Shown: positions 8,730-17,053 of the stretch, in pieces
How positions within the stretch are numbered: the first letter of the stretch is position 1
How the letters are laid out: the number at the start of each line of letters is the position of its first letter
Assembly (NCBI RefSeq): GCF_002208115.1
Contig: NZ_CP020946.1
Location: forward strand, 3,038,001 to 3,102,000
Length of the DNA: 64,000 nucleotides
Reading direction: 5' to 3'
Origin: Bdellovibrio bacteriovorus
Lineage (GTDB): Bacteria > Bdellovibrionota > Bdellovibrionia > Bdellovibrionales > Bdellovibrionaceae
Made by a program: the position numbers and the translations under genes
Notes under the pieces: model-generated
The model's database searches: none
What the model saw: the letters and a program-made list of their open reading frames with translations, nothing else
What the model was told of the DNA's origin: nothing

Positions 8730-8850
8730 GGTTGGTCAAAAGGGTTCAAGCGCAAGGCGGAGGGTCCTACCGCAGCGGAGGCGTGCTCCAAGCACGTCGG
8801 AGCGAGGACAGGGCCCGACAACGCAGTCGATTGGGCCCTTTTCACCAACC
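8730..8850 (-). repeat. Dispersed structured 3' element, copy 1
   Basis: A 15-position terminal stem (8730-8744 with 8836-8850) has one C-C mismatch and encloses a conserved core. The core holds a perfect hairpin CGTGCT-CCA-AGCACG (8782-8796), an enclosing GTCCT/AGGAC stem and a CGAC-AACGCA-GTCG hairpin. A second copy at 32375-32500 has the same core, and its terminal stem differs in sequence but still pairs. It begins five bases after the stop codon of the minus-strand VWA lipoprotein gene, so it would be a 3' untranslated element of that transcript. The strand is assigned on that ground. No ORF here is credible. Confidence 0.8.
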
Positions 8851-8855
8851 GTAGC

Positions 8856-10484
8856 TTACTTAATGCATGAGTAGTAAACTTCGTAGTTTCCTTGTGGCAG
8901 CATTTGGTCGAAGACTAGGTTCAGTCCTTCCATCTTGCGAGTGCCATCATAAACCTGCCCATCTTTCAGAACCAGGATGGATCTCATGGCATCCACAACC
9001 GGCGCGCACGTCAGGGTGATGGATTTCAAAGTCTTGCGCACACCTTCGGCGATGCCCTGAACTTGGGCTGCATAATCAGATGCACACACGTCCCCGATCA
9101 CACCGCCGGTCAGTTTGGAGATCTGCTCATAGCGGAAGCCGGCAGAATAACCTTCACCTTTCAAACACGCCTGATCATCAGGACGCGCGATGATGGAATG
9201 GAAGCTCATGGCTTTCTGGGAACCGAAGCTGTCGGCCACGAACTTCACAAAGTTTGCAGGATCATTCTTAGGACCGTTGGCCGATTCATCTTCGTCCGAG
9301 ATCACCACAACCGCCAGTTGGGAATCGTTACGGATGAAGTTCGCGTTGCCACCAGAGGCCGTCATCGAGCGTTCGATGGCGCGGTAAGCAGCGAAGATAC
9401 CCTGCTCACTGCCGGAACCGGTTTCAGATCTTTGCAAAGTGTTGCTCAATGTTGTGCGGGCTTCAGCGTCGTTCATGGAGGACGTCAGAATATACTGCCC
9501 CGGTTTGTTATAGAGAGGAACCAAGCGACCATCACCCAGGGTCTTGTGGACTGGATCGGTGGTGGTCACGGCAAGCTGCCAGTCCAGACCTTTCACCACA
9601 TCCAGGAAGTTACGAACTCGGGACGCCATGCTTTTTTGCTCGTATTCCATGGAACCCGAGTTGTCGATCACGAACAGAATATCCACTTTTTGGTATTCGT
9701 TCACTTTCACATTGTTCACCATCTGTTTGTACATGGAGGACACTTTGAAAGAGATGGATTTTTCAGACGCATGACCCAGTTTGTCTTTTGCAGAAACTTT
9801 CAGAGTGTAATCACCACCAGCAAGCTTTGGCAGAACGATCTTGTTCTGACCAGCAGCGCAGGCTTTGGTGGAAGTGCCCATAGAACAAGTCACAGAGGCC
9901 ACACCGGCACCCGCGTCCGTCACGGTGAAGATCAGTTCCACATCCAGGCCTTCTTCAACCGGAGCGGAAGGATATTTTGCAAACACGATGTCCGGACCGA
10001 TCTGGTCAATATAGATATGACGAACATAGCAGGAACTTGTGCGTCCGTCGTGATCGCGGAACTGCACGCTGACAGGAACATTCTGATTGGTCTTTGAGCT
10101 TAGCAAGGTGCCAGAGTCCGCATAGTCCACCCAAGCACCGCCGCCGCAGGATTCATTTTCAGAAACCTTGGTGTAAGCCGTGTGGAACGGAGGATAGAAA
10201 TCAAGACTGAGGGTGGTGGAAGCAGTCAGAACAGCGCCTTTGTTGATGTCAAAACCATCCGGTTCGGAAGGAGCTGGAGTGCCGCCACCATTGTCGCCCC
10301 CGGTACTGCCCTCTTCGCTGCTGCCGCCGCTGGAGCCGCCACCAGAGCCTGTTTCCGGCTCAGTGATCACACTGAAGTCACCATTGTTGAGGTCTTGTTT
10401 CACCTCGGTGCCGCCGCCATTGTCCAGACATCCAGTCAGAGCGATCGCTGCGATCAATGTGCTCATCAGTCCTAGATTCTTCAT
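8856..10484 (-). CDS. VWA-domain lipoprotein with Ser/Gly-rich linker
   Basis: The 542-residue product begins with a lipobox (IALTGC, Cys 19), then a low-complexity Gly/Ser/Glu linker (residues about 45-75), an Ig-like region, and a von Willebrand A domain. The domain starts at VDILFVIDNSGSM near residue 265, with the complete MIDAS motif DxSxS and a later VVISDEDES strand. VWA domains with MIDAS bind metal and protein ligands, so a cell-surface binding role is inferred. GGGAGAGGG just upstream of the ATG supports the start. Structured repeats follow the stop codon directly. Confidence 0.87.
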   Translation of the reverse strand: MKNLGLMSTLIAAIALTGCLDNGGGTEVKQDLNNGDFSVITEPETGSGGGSSGGSSEEGSTGGDNGGGTPAPSEPDGFDINKGAVLTASTTLSLDFYPPFHTAYTKVSENESCGGGAWVDYADSGTLLSSKTNQNVPVSVQFRDHDGRTSSCYVRHIYIDQIGPDIVFAKYPSAPVEEGLDVELIFTVTDAGAGVASVTCSMGTSTKACAAGQNKIVLPKLAGGDYTLKVSAKDKLGHASEKSISFKVSSMYKQMVNNVKVNEYQKVDILFVIDNSGSMEYEQKSMASRVRNFLDVVKGLDWQLAVTTTDPVHKTLGDGRLVPLYNKPGQYILTSSMNDAEARTTLSNTLQRSETGSGSEQGIFAAYRAIERSMTASGGNANFIRNDSQLAVVVISDEDESANGPKNDPANFVKFVADSFGSQKAMSFHSIIARPDDQACLKGEGYSAGFRYEQISKLTGGVIGDVCASDYAAQVQGIAEGVRKTLKSITLTCAPVVDAMRSILVLKDGQVYDGTRKMEGLNLVFDQMLPQGNYEVYYSCIK

Positions 10485-10691
10485 ACCCTCTCCCTGCTTC
10501 TTTTGTGTTCCTTGAAACCATTTTGTCGGTATCCTCCGCCGCTTCTCAAGCGAATCTCATTTTGAAATTTTTGTGACTAGTGCGTTTACACCTCGAATGA
10601 AATTGCTGTCCAAAGGTTGCACACTGCTTTCTGAATTGGACCTTTGAAGAGAAAGAATGACTTGGACCTAAATCAGTGGCACAAACAAAAT

Positions 10692-11351
10692 ATGGCTGAT
10701 CTGATTTTTCAGGATTGGGGACTTATCAACTATGATGAGGCCTTAAAAAAACAAAATGACCTGGTGGAAAAGGTGCATAACGAAGACCTTCCGGGCTTTC
10801 TTGTGTTCTGCACGCATCCTCCGGTGGTGACTGTGGGTCGCGCCACTCAGGCCGAGGATATCTTTGCCTGGCAAGGCCCGCTGGTGGAAGTCACTCGTGG
10901 AGGCCGCGCCACTTATCACGGTCCCAGCCAGCTTGTGATCTACCCGATTTTGAATCTTTCCCACACCCGCAAGGGTCGCAAAGACCGCGAGATCAATCCT
11001 TACTTGAAAGTGTTTGAAGACGCCATTGTCGACGTGTTGAAAACTTATGGACTCAACGGCATCGAAGGTCGCTCTTCGGCCAAACAAAACCTGAACCGCC
11101 ATGATGCCGATGACACGGGTGTCTGGGTGCAAGATCACAAGATCGCCTCTGTTGGCGTGGGTGTGCGCAAATGGGTCGCCTTCCACGGAGCGGCCATCAA
11201 TCTGACTTTTGATGAGAAGGCCTTCCAAGGGCTTCGTCCCTGCGGCTTCCCACCGGAGGTGATGATCAGCCTTGAACAACTGCTCAAGGCGCCGGTCGAC
11301 GTGAAGGAATTTAAAGAAAAACTGAAACGCCGTTTGCTGGAAGTGCTTTGA
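10692..11351 (+). CDS. lipB: Octanoyl-[acyl carrier protein] transferase
   Basis: LipB moves octanoate from ACP onto lipoyl domains such as those of the E2 protein at 411-2024. The family motifs are present: TRGGRATYHGPSQLVIYPI, the catalytic Lys in DHKIASVGVGVRKW, and the catalytic Cys in LRPCGFPPEVM. Length (219 aa) is normal. The ATG at 10692 fits the family N-terminus. A TTG at 10644 would add 16 residues, and neither start has a strong ribosome-binding site. Confidence 0.94.
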   Translation: MADLIFQDWGLINYDEALKKQNDLVEKVHNEDLPGFLVFCTHPPVVTVGRATQAEDIFAWQGPLVEVTRGGRATYHGPSQLVIYPILNLSHTRKGRKDREINPYLKVFEDAIVDVLKTYGLNGIEGRSSAKQNLNRHDADDTGVWVQDHKIASVGVGVRKWVAFHGAAINLTFDEKAFQGLRPCGFPPEVMISLEQLLKAPVDVKEFKEKLKRRLLEVL

Positions 11352-11365
11352 TTCCACAAAAACAA

Positions 11366-11388
11366 AAGGAGCCTTGCAGCTCCTTTTT
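11366..11388. terminator. Bidirectional terminator lipB / doxX
   Basis: AAAGGAGC and GCTCCTTT pair around CTTGCA, followed by T residues. It lies between the convergent stops at 11351 and 11409. Confidence 0.85.
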
Positions 11389-11408
11389 TGTTTCCCTTGA
11401 ATCAGGAA

Positions 11409-11840
11409 TTACTTCTTTTTCGTGATCAGGTGATCGACGGACCAGCGGCCCGCCCCGTGCAACACAAAGAACAAACCCGTGAACAGGTACAACAGACCCA
11501 TTTCCTTCTTCACAAACGGATCGGCGGCGTGCACACCAAAGACGGCTACGACCATCGTGAACACCATGAAAGCCGCTGCCGGACGAGTCAACAGACCCAA
11601 CGCCAGCAAAATACCCCCGGCAAATTCAGCCAGGCCCGCACACCATGCAAAGAATTCCGGCGCCGGGAAGCCCATAGAGCGAACACCTTCCACCAGCATC
11701 TCTGGCGGAGGAACTTTCCCCAAACCGTGAGAGAATGCCATCGTCAGACCAATGAACACGCGCAGTACAGTCAGCGCAAAATCATCCATCTTGGTATTGA
11801 AATTTCTAGGTGCAATCAGTTTGCTCAGCAGTGTTTTCAT
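11409..11840 (-). CDS. DoxX-family membrane protein
   Basis: The 143-residue protein has four hydrophobic segments and DoxX features: an N-terminal LRVFIGLTMAFSHGLGK and a second AEFAGGILLALGLLTRPAA. It is an inner-membrane protein. Family members take part in quinone or thiosulfate oxidation and in oxidative-stress complexes, but the exact job here is unknown. AAAGGA supports the start. Confidence 0.88.
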   Translation of the reverse strand: MKTLLSKLIAPRNFNTKMDDFALTVLRVFIGLTMAFSHGLGKVPPPEMLVEGVRSMGFPAPEFFAWCAGLAEFAGGILLALGLLTRPAAAFMVFTMVVAVFGVHAADPFVKKEMGLLYLFTGLFFVLHGAGRWSVDHLITKKK

Positions 11841-11906
11841 CAGGGAATCCTTTCTATGATGTTCATTTACAACGCACAGTGGGACTAAAAAAGAACCAGG
11901 AACCTT

Positions 11907-12335
11907 TTATTTTAACTCGGGGGCGGAGGCGCGGAACTTTTTCAGGATTGGCATGATCAGCGCACGCTTGCTCAGATCACTGGCGGATACTGATTCAAAC
12001 AATTCCACCAGATGCTCGCTGGATGCTGTGGTGATATCGCCGTCATGAAATGCCATGGACCAGTCCGGGAACAGACGTTCTGCCCCGATGGCTTCAATCA
12101 AAACTTTGACGGAATAATTTCGATCATCGTCACGGATGGCAGTCAGTACGTTGCGCACCGGAGCCTCGTCCCCTTCCAGAAGCTGAACGAAATATCCATC
12201 ACGAAAAATCAGCAGACCCGTAATGCCCAGGCGGGCATTGTTTCTTCGGGACACTTCGAGGATCTCACGGATGTCCGTGTAGCTCAGATCCTCGGCGGCC
12301 TTGCTGAAGTAGACCAGATGGAAGACTCCGCTCAT
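11907..12335 (-). CDS. BLUF-domain blue-light sensor, short stand-alone form
   Basis: BLUF domains bind FAD and sense blue light. The key residues are visible: the flavin-contacting Tyr in HLVYFSKA (residue 9), Asn in RRNNARLGITG, Gln in GYFVQLLEG, and the WSM motif near residue 90. The rest (about 50 residues) is a helical tail with no output domain, so it probably signals by binding a partner. It overlaps the MaoC gene by four bases (ATGA), so the two are translationally coupled. Confidence 0.9.
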   Translation of the reverse strand: MSGVFHLVYFSKAAEDLSYTDIREILEVSRRNNARLGITGLLIFRDGYFVQLLEGDEAPVRNVLTAIRDDDRNYSVKVLIEAIGAERLFPDWSMAFHDGDITTASSEHLVELFESVSASDLSKRALIMPILKKFRASAPELK

Positions 12336-12751
12336 ATGCCGGCAGGGCCAGTCGTAGACATCATGATCACGGCATCACCCTTAACCACAACGTCACCATT
12401 AACCTTCGCCACGTTCGTTTCAACCGTCGCGATGCCTTTTTCTTTTCTCAAACCGGTGATTTTGATGGTGATAACAATCGTATCATCAACGAATACCGGA
12501 TTAACGAATTTCATATTTTGAGCAAGGTAAATACCACCCTGACCGATACCATCAACCAGCGCTCTGGAAATCAGAGCGCCGACGATCATACCGTGAGCGA
12601 TACGACGACCAAAACGGGTTTTTGATGCGTATTCATCATTCAAATGAATTGGATTGTGGTCTCCGGATAGCTCCGCAAATTGCTGGATCATTTTGTCCGT
12701 CACTTGCACAGTTACCTTTGCTTCAAATCCTACATCAATCACTTCAGCCAT
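12332..12751 (-). CDS. MaoC-like (R)-specific enoyl-CoA hydratase
   Basis: This 139-residue hot-dog-fold protein carries the hydratase-2 motif FAELSGDHNPIHLND followed by FGRRIAHGM, with the catalytic Asp and His. This resembles PhaJ and other short MaoC proteins that hydrate trans-2-enoyl-CoA. AGGAG eight bases before the ATG supports the start. It is co-transcribed with the BLUF gene; a functional link between light sensing and fatty-acid metabolism is inference only. Confidence 0.88.
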   Translation of the reverse strand: MAEVIDVGFEAKVTVQVTDKMIQQFAELSGDHNPIHLNDEYASKTRFGRRIAHGMIVGALISRALVDGIGQGGIYLAQNMKFVNPVFVDDTIVITIKITGLRKEKGIATVETNVAKVNGDVVVKGDAVIMMSTTGPAGI

Positions 12752-12769
12752 GAAAAAACTCCTAAAAAC

Positions 12770-14086
12770 CTACAAGATATTTGCTGCCAGCTCGGCCAGC
12801 TCAGATCTTTCACCTTTGGTCAGAGTCACATGGGCCGCAATTGGGTGGCCCTTGAATCTCTCAACCGCATAGGTCAAACCGCTGTTCGCGGAATCCACGT
12901 AAGGATTATCGATCTGATAGACGTCGCCCGTAAGGACAACCTTTGTCCCTCGACCGGCACGCGTAACAATTGTCTTGATCTCGTGCGGAGTCAAGTTTTG
13001 TGCTTCGTCGACGATCAGGTACTGCTTCGGAATGCTGCGACCGCGAATGTAAGTCAGAGGCTCAATGTTCAGCATCCCCTGATTGATCAATTCTTGCGCA
13101 CGCCCCGCTGCTTTTTTGTCCGCACCCATCAAAAATTCGACGTTATCGAAGATAGGCTGCATCCAAGGATTCAATTTCTGCTCGATGTCACCAGGCAGGT
13201 AACCGATATCGCGTCCCATAGGGAAAATCGGACGGGACACCAGCAAACGCTGGAACTGCCCTTGATCCAAAGTTTTATGAAGACCCGCGGCAATCGCCAT
13301 CAATGTTTTACCCGTACCGGCTTTACCCACCAGGGATACAAACATGATTTCATCATTCAGCAAACAGTCCAATGCGAAGGCTTGCTCGACATTTCGGGCA
13401 TGAATACCCCAGATGGAATCAGCGGCCTGCATCAAAGGAACAATGGCCTTGTCCGCCAGGCTGTAACGACCAATCGCAGAATGATTCGGGTTCGCCGCAT
13501 CTTTCATGATCACGTACTGATTGCCATAAAGTTTCACGTCTGTGATGAAGCGTTTTTCGCGATAGAAGGCATCAATCTGCTCTGGAGACACCATGATCTC
13601 CTGATAACCCTCGTAAAGATCATCACGGTTGATATCGTTGGCATCATAGTCATTGGCAATGACACCGTAAACATCCGCCTTGATACGCAGGTTGATGTCT
13701 TTGGTGATCAGCTCAACCTTGTAGCGCGGGTGCTGCTTTTGCAAAGCCAAAGCTGTGTTCAGAATACGGTTGTCCGCTTTCTGATGATCCAGCTCTGACG
13801 GCATACCTGCCAGCATCAGATCCGTGTTGATGTATACCATGGTTTCGGAGTTGTCGATCTGAACACCGCTGGCCAATGAGCCCTTGGACCGAAGAACGTC
13901 GATAAAGCGGCTGAACTGACGCGCATTTCGACCGTTTTCACCCTGGTCACGTTTGAACTTGTCGACTTCCTCGATAACAGAGATAGGAATGTGTACGTCA
14001 GCCTCACCGAATCTCAGGATTGCCTGGGAATCGAAAAGGATCACGTTCGTATCGACAACAATTTTTCTGCGCTTAGCTTTGCTCAA
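12770..14086 (-). CDS. PIN domain-PhoH ATPase (YlaK/PhoH2 type)
   Basis: The N-terminal PIN nuclease domain (IVVDTNVILFDS, later acidic residues in SVIEEVDKFKR) is followed by a PhoH ATPase domain. The ATPase has Walker A GKAGTGKT near residue 254, Walker B YLIVDEAQNL and the sensor VVLTGD. PhoH2-type proteins have RNase and helicase activity. The TTG at 14086 is preferred because GGAGGG lies six bases before it. The ATG at 14113 has no ribosome-binding site and would add nine residues. The MaoC gene follows 18 bases downstream. Confidence 0.9.
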   Translation of the reverse strand: MSKAKRRKIVVDTNVILFDSQAILRFGEADVHIPISVIEEVDKFKRDQGENGRNARQFSRFIDVLRSKGSLASGVQIDNSETMVYINTDLMLAGMPSELDHQKADNRILNTALALQKQHPRYKVELITKDINLRIKADVYGVIANDYDANDINRDDLYEGYQEIMVSPEQIDAFYREKRFITDVKLYGNQYVIMKDAANPNHSAIGRYSLADKAIVPLMQAADSIWGIHARNVEQAFALDCLLNDEIMFVSLVGKAGTGKTLMAIAAGLHKTLDQGQFQRLLVSRPIFPMGRDIGYLPGDIEQKLNPWMQPIFDNVEFLMGADKKAAGRAQELINQGMLNIEPLTYIRGRSIPKQYLIVDEAQNLTPHEIKTIVTRAGRGTKVVLTGDVYQIDNPYVDSANSGLTYAVERFKGHPIAAHVTLTKGERSELAELAANIL

Positions 14087-14211
14087 TGGACACCCTCCGT
14101 AGTTATAGTCCATGCGTGCTGCAAACTGTTTTCAGCTGCAAACACTTCACAGCTAAATTGCAACAAATCGCAGGACCAAAGTCCACGCAAAACGGCGTCC
14201 CAAAAAATAAA

Positions 14212-14238
14212 AAGACCCGGCGAAAAATCACCGGGCCT
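14212..14238 (-). terminator. Terminator after PilZ gene
   Basis: On the minus strand a CCCGG/CCGGG-based hairpin with an A/T-rich loop is followed by a T-rich run. It lies 30 bases after the stop of the PilZ gene. Confidence 0.75.
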
Positions 14239-14268
14239 TTGCCACTTTCATAATATCAGGACAGGTTA

Positions 14269-14778
14269 TCAGGAGATGTGAGAAACAAGAACGTCGCCGG
14301 AATCTGTTTTCAGACTCGCACTGACGTTTTCGATGAACTTCACAAAGTGATGAAGCGCTACATCATTCATCGTGCCTTTGACAAAACCGGCACCATGACG
14401 AACAACGCCTTCGTCTTCGATGGCACGGCTGTTGGACACAGTGATCGTGAATGGGAAGTACGTGGAGTGATTCAAATACACTCGCATCGCCACTTCATCC
14501 CCGGCCACAAAGCCGCCTTCAGCCAGCTCCAGATCAAAAGCCAAACCGTTTTCCGAAATGTCGTATAGCGCGGCCTTCAAAAGGCCCTTTTCAGGAAGTA
14601 CGACAAAAGCTCCCACGAATTCAGTTAAAATTGTTCTTTTTACGTCACGACGGTCCCGGCTCAAAATTTCCTGGCGGGCCTCTGTAATGTCGAGAACTTC
14701 CGCGCGGACCTCAATTCCCTTGTTTTCCAAAGAATTCTGAGATCTTAGGCGTGGCGTAATATCGAGAACTTTCCCCAT
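14269..14778 (-). CDS. PilZ-domain protein, probable c-di-GMP binder
   Basis: The 169-residue protein has the PilZ signature in two parts: RRDVKR (RxxxR) near residue 43 and, about 30 residues later, DISENGLAFDL (D/NxSxxG). Both bind cyclic di-GMP. The start at 14778 is set by GGGGGA five bases upstream, and the longer frame to 14871 is not needed. It is divergent from the TonB-like gene. With DgcB in the same window, it adds to the c-di-GMP machinery of the region. Confidence 0.85.
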   Translation of the reverse strand: MGKVLDITPRLRSQNSLENKGIEVRAEVLDITEARQEILSRDRRDVKRTILTEFVGAFVVLPEKGLLKAALYDISENGLAFDLELAEGGFVAGDEVAMRVYLNHSTYFPFTITVSNSRAIEDEGVVRHGAGFVKGTMNDVALHHFVKFIENVSASLKTDSGDVLVSHIS

Positions 14779-14870
14779 TTTTCCCCCTGTTGACTCATTT
14801 CTTATCGGCAGAATGTGTTTCAACTTTAGCCGTCTTGCCCAAAGGTCCAGTTTCGGCTTAAAATGAGACA

Positions 14871-15758
14871 ATGGCAGTCATTAGGGCGATTCTCTGCAGT
14901 TTTATGTTCCATTTTTTGGTCATCGTGGGCCTGATCTGGCTTGCGCCCAAACTGCAACTGCCAGAACCCGAGGTAATCGAAGTCACCCTTTCCGACGAAC
15001 AGAAAATCTTCAATGCCCTGAAACCCAAAGACCGCTCCGTGGTACGCCAGGCGGTGGTGCCGGAGAAAATGAAACTGCCCGAGGATGAAACTTTGGCGCG
15101 CTTTCTGTCTGAGCAAAAACAGCGCGTGAAAGAAGAAACTCAGGCGGCAAAATCCGGTATGACCCAAAACCGCAGCAACCGTGAAAGTGCGGTGAACAAA
15201 CCCGAGTCCGCCCCGCCAAAAGTGGCTGAACAGAAAAAACAGCAGCACAACACCGAGGATGTCGACAAAGACGGCTATCGCAATGTGGATATTTCCAAAG
15301 AACTGGCCGAAATGAAACGCTACAATGACGGCTTTTCTTCCGTCGGCGAATCCCTGCCCACCGATGTGAAGGTCGGCTCATTCACCGCCCTGAACACAGA
15401 CCGATATCTGTTTTATACTTTTTATGCCAGAGTGGAAGAGCTGATCCGCTACCGCTGGGAAACCCGCGTGCAGCAGGCCATCGATCAGTTCGATCGCATT
15501 GATCGCATCAACGCCGGGAACCGCAACTGGGTGACTCAGGCTGAATTTATTCTGGATCGCAACGGCAATCTGCGTTCGGCATTGATTATGAAAAGCTCAG
15601 GAATCAAAAACTTTGATATGGCGGCGGTGAATGCCTTCAAGGAAGCCCGCATCTTCCCGAATCCGCCGCAAGAGATGTTGAAAGAGGATGGCTACATTCA
15701 CCTCGTGTTTTCTTTCACTGTGCGCTACAGCCCACCAGCTCTGGTGAACCGCAACTAA
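14871..15758 (+). CDS. TonB-family C-terminal domain protein
   Basis: It has an N-terminal membrane anchor (residues about 4-24), a long charged Lys/Glu/Gln-rich periplasmic spacer with coiled-coil character, and a C-terminal TonB-like domain (AEFILDRNGNLRSALIMKSSG, then AAVNAFKEARIFPNPP). It probably spans the periplasm to energise or tether an envelope complex. It is not beside ExbB/ExbD genes here. 295 residues is within range. Confidence 0.82.
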   Translation: MAVIRAILCSFMFHFLVIVGLIWLAPKLQLPEPEVIEVTLSDEQKIFNALKPKDRSVVRQAVVPEKMKLPEDETLARFLSEQKQRVKEETQAAKSGMTQNRSNRESAVNKPESAPPKVAEQKKQQHNTEDVDKDGYRNVDISKELAEMKRYNDGFSSVGESLPTDVKVGSFTALNTDRYLFYTFYARVEELIRYRWETRVQQAIDQFDRIDRINAGNRNWVTQAEFILDRNGNLRSALIMKSSGIKNFDMAAVNAFKEARIFPNPPQEMLKEDGYIHLVFSFTVRYSPPALVNRN

Positions 15759-15767
15759 AGATCACGA

Positions 15768-16487
15768 CTAAGGCTTGTCGCTCATTCCAACCCGGCCAAC
15801 CATCGGCAGCTTCAATGCCGGTCGCATGAAATCAACCCCGAAGTTCAGGCCCAGCAGATTCAGCTCAACACCCTCGCCCAAGCCCACAGTCAGCCCCAGC
15901 ATTCCAAACAAGGAAAACTGCACGCCGGTCTTGGATTCACTCCAGCCGACAATGTCCGCCTGATTGATCCAGTCCTTGCCGATAGCGTGCGGAGGAAGTT
16001 CCACCTTCAGTTCCGGCACGTTGCGGATGATATGGGAAATAAAGGTGTTGCTGTTCGGGCCCGGATAAGCGCGGTAAGTGTTTTTGTAGGCATAATCGCG
16101 CGCCAGCTTGTCGATTTGCGGAATGGCAGCTTCCGCCTCGGCACCCCGCAGGTCTTCGATCAGTTCGGGCTTGGCACCAAACCAGTGACGATCCGGAATG
16201 TCCGCCTCGATGCGAACAGCCTCCAAACCTCTTTTCACTCGCCACCCGATCACGTGATAGGTCCTATAGTGATCGGCATCTTTGGCCTTGGTCGCGATCC
16301 AGGAATGAACGGCAAAGTAGCCACGCCAACTGACCGTGCGGGCCGCATACACCTGAACCACGGCGCCTTTTTCTTCCTGAGGGGTTGGCGCCAGATGTGC
16401 ACTGTCCCGGGTGGCCGTGCGCCAGTCTTGCGCTTGCGATTGAAAACCCAACAACATGAAAGCAATAAAAGATCCGATGAATTTCAT
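15768..16487 (-). CDS. DUF3750-family secreted protein
   Basis: A signal peptide (MKFIGSFIAFMLLGFQSQA) is followed by VYAARTVSWRGYFAVHSWIATK and a YRTYHVIGWRVKRG motif, the hallmark of DUF3750. The later NSNTFISHIIRNVPEL, with conserved Ser and His, suggests an enzyme-like core, but no activity is known to me. It is predicted periplasmic, and convergent with the TonB-like gene. Confidence 0.8.
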   Translation of the reverse strand: MKFIGSFIAFMLLGFQSQAQDWRTATRDSAHLAPTPQEEKGAVVQVYAARTVSWRGYFAVHSWIATKAKDADHYRTYHVIGWRVKRGLEAVRIEADIPDRHWFGAKPELIEDLRGAEAEAAIPQIDKLARDYAYKNTYRAYPGPNSNTFISHIIRNVPELKVELPPHAIGKDWINQADIVGWSESKTGVQFSLFGMLGLTVGLGEGVELNLLGLNFGVDFMRPALKLPMVGRVGMSDKP

Positions 16488-16549
16488 TTCACCAGTATGG
16501 ACTAATTTTTATTTTTTTGCGGGATTAAATGCTGAGGTCTGCTCAGAAC

Positions 16550-16966
16550 TTAAGCTTTCCGCGGAATGAATTTCAACGACGCCGAATTGATGCAGTAACG
16601 AAGTCCCGTTGGCTCCGGTCCGTCATCAAACACATGCCCCAAGTGGGAATTCGACGACGACGCTCGCACCTCGATACGAGTCATGCCATGGGAATAGTCG
16701 GCGATCTCTTTCACCGCATCCGCAGAAATCGGATGCGTGAAGCTGGGCCAGCCCGAACCGGAATCAAATTTGTCGTCGCTGGAAAACAGCGGCACTCCGG
16801 AAATCGCATCGACATAAATGCCCTGCTCATGATGATTCCAATAGGCATTCTGGAACGGACGTTCAGTGCCATTTTCAACCATGATGCGATATTGTTCAGG
16901 GGTCAGAATCTTTTTCAGCTCGCTCTCGTCAGAGGGAAGCCCGCATTTTAAAACCTTGTCAGCCAT
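16550..16966 (-). CDS. msrB: Peptide-methionine (R)-S-oxide reductase, zinc-less
   Basis: MsrB reduces methionine-R-sulfoxide. The catalytic Cys is in [12 protein letters not shown], and the domain motifs SGSGWPSF and [14 protein letters not shown] are present. Both CxxC zinc pairs of the classic form are replaced (YVDAIS and RASSS), and the usual resolving Cys in SGCGWPSF is Ser. This is a zinc-free type that probably needs another recycling route. No signal peptide is seen, so it is cytoplasmic. The length of 138 is normal. Confidence 0.94.
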   Translation of the reverse strand: MADKVLKCGLPSDESELKKILTPEQYRIMVENGTERPFQNAYWNHHEQGIYVDAISGVPLFSSDDKFDSGSGWPSFTHPISADAVKEIADYSHGMTRIEVRASSSNSHLGHVFDDGPEPTGLRYCINSASLKFIPRKA

Positions 16967-17053
16967 ACTTTAGTTGTACCCGGTCCAGGAGCTTTAGTCC
17001 AGAGTGTGGCCGAATTCATGTCGTTCGCCACTCAACCTTGCTACTATGTGGGA

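Noticed and set aside
8498-8848. Minus-strand ORFs across the region after the CxxCH gene
   Set aside because: They translate structured repeats and have no ribosome-binding site or family resemblance.
10644-10691. TTG start for lipB
   Set aside because: It adds a charged N-terminus not found in LipB. The ATG fits the family start, though neither site has a strong ribosome-binding site.
12680-13798. Plus-strand ORF of 372 codons
   Set aside because: It is antisense to the PhoH gene and is explained by codon bias shadowing; no ribosome-binding site.
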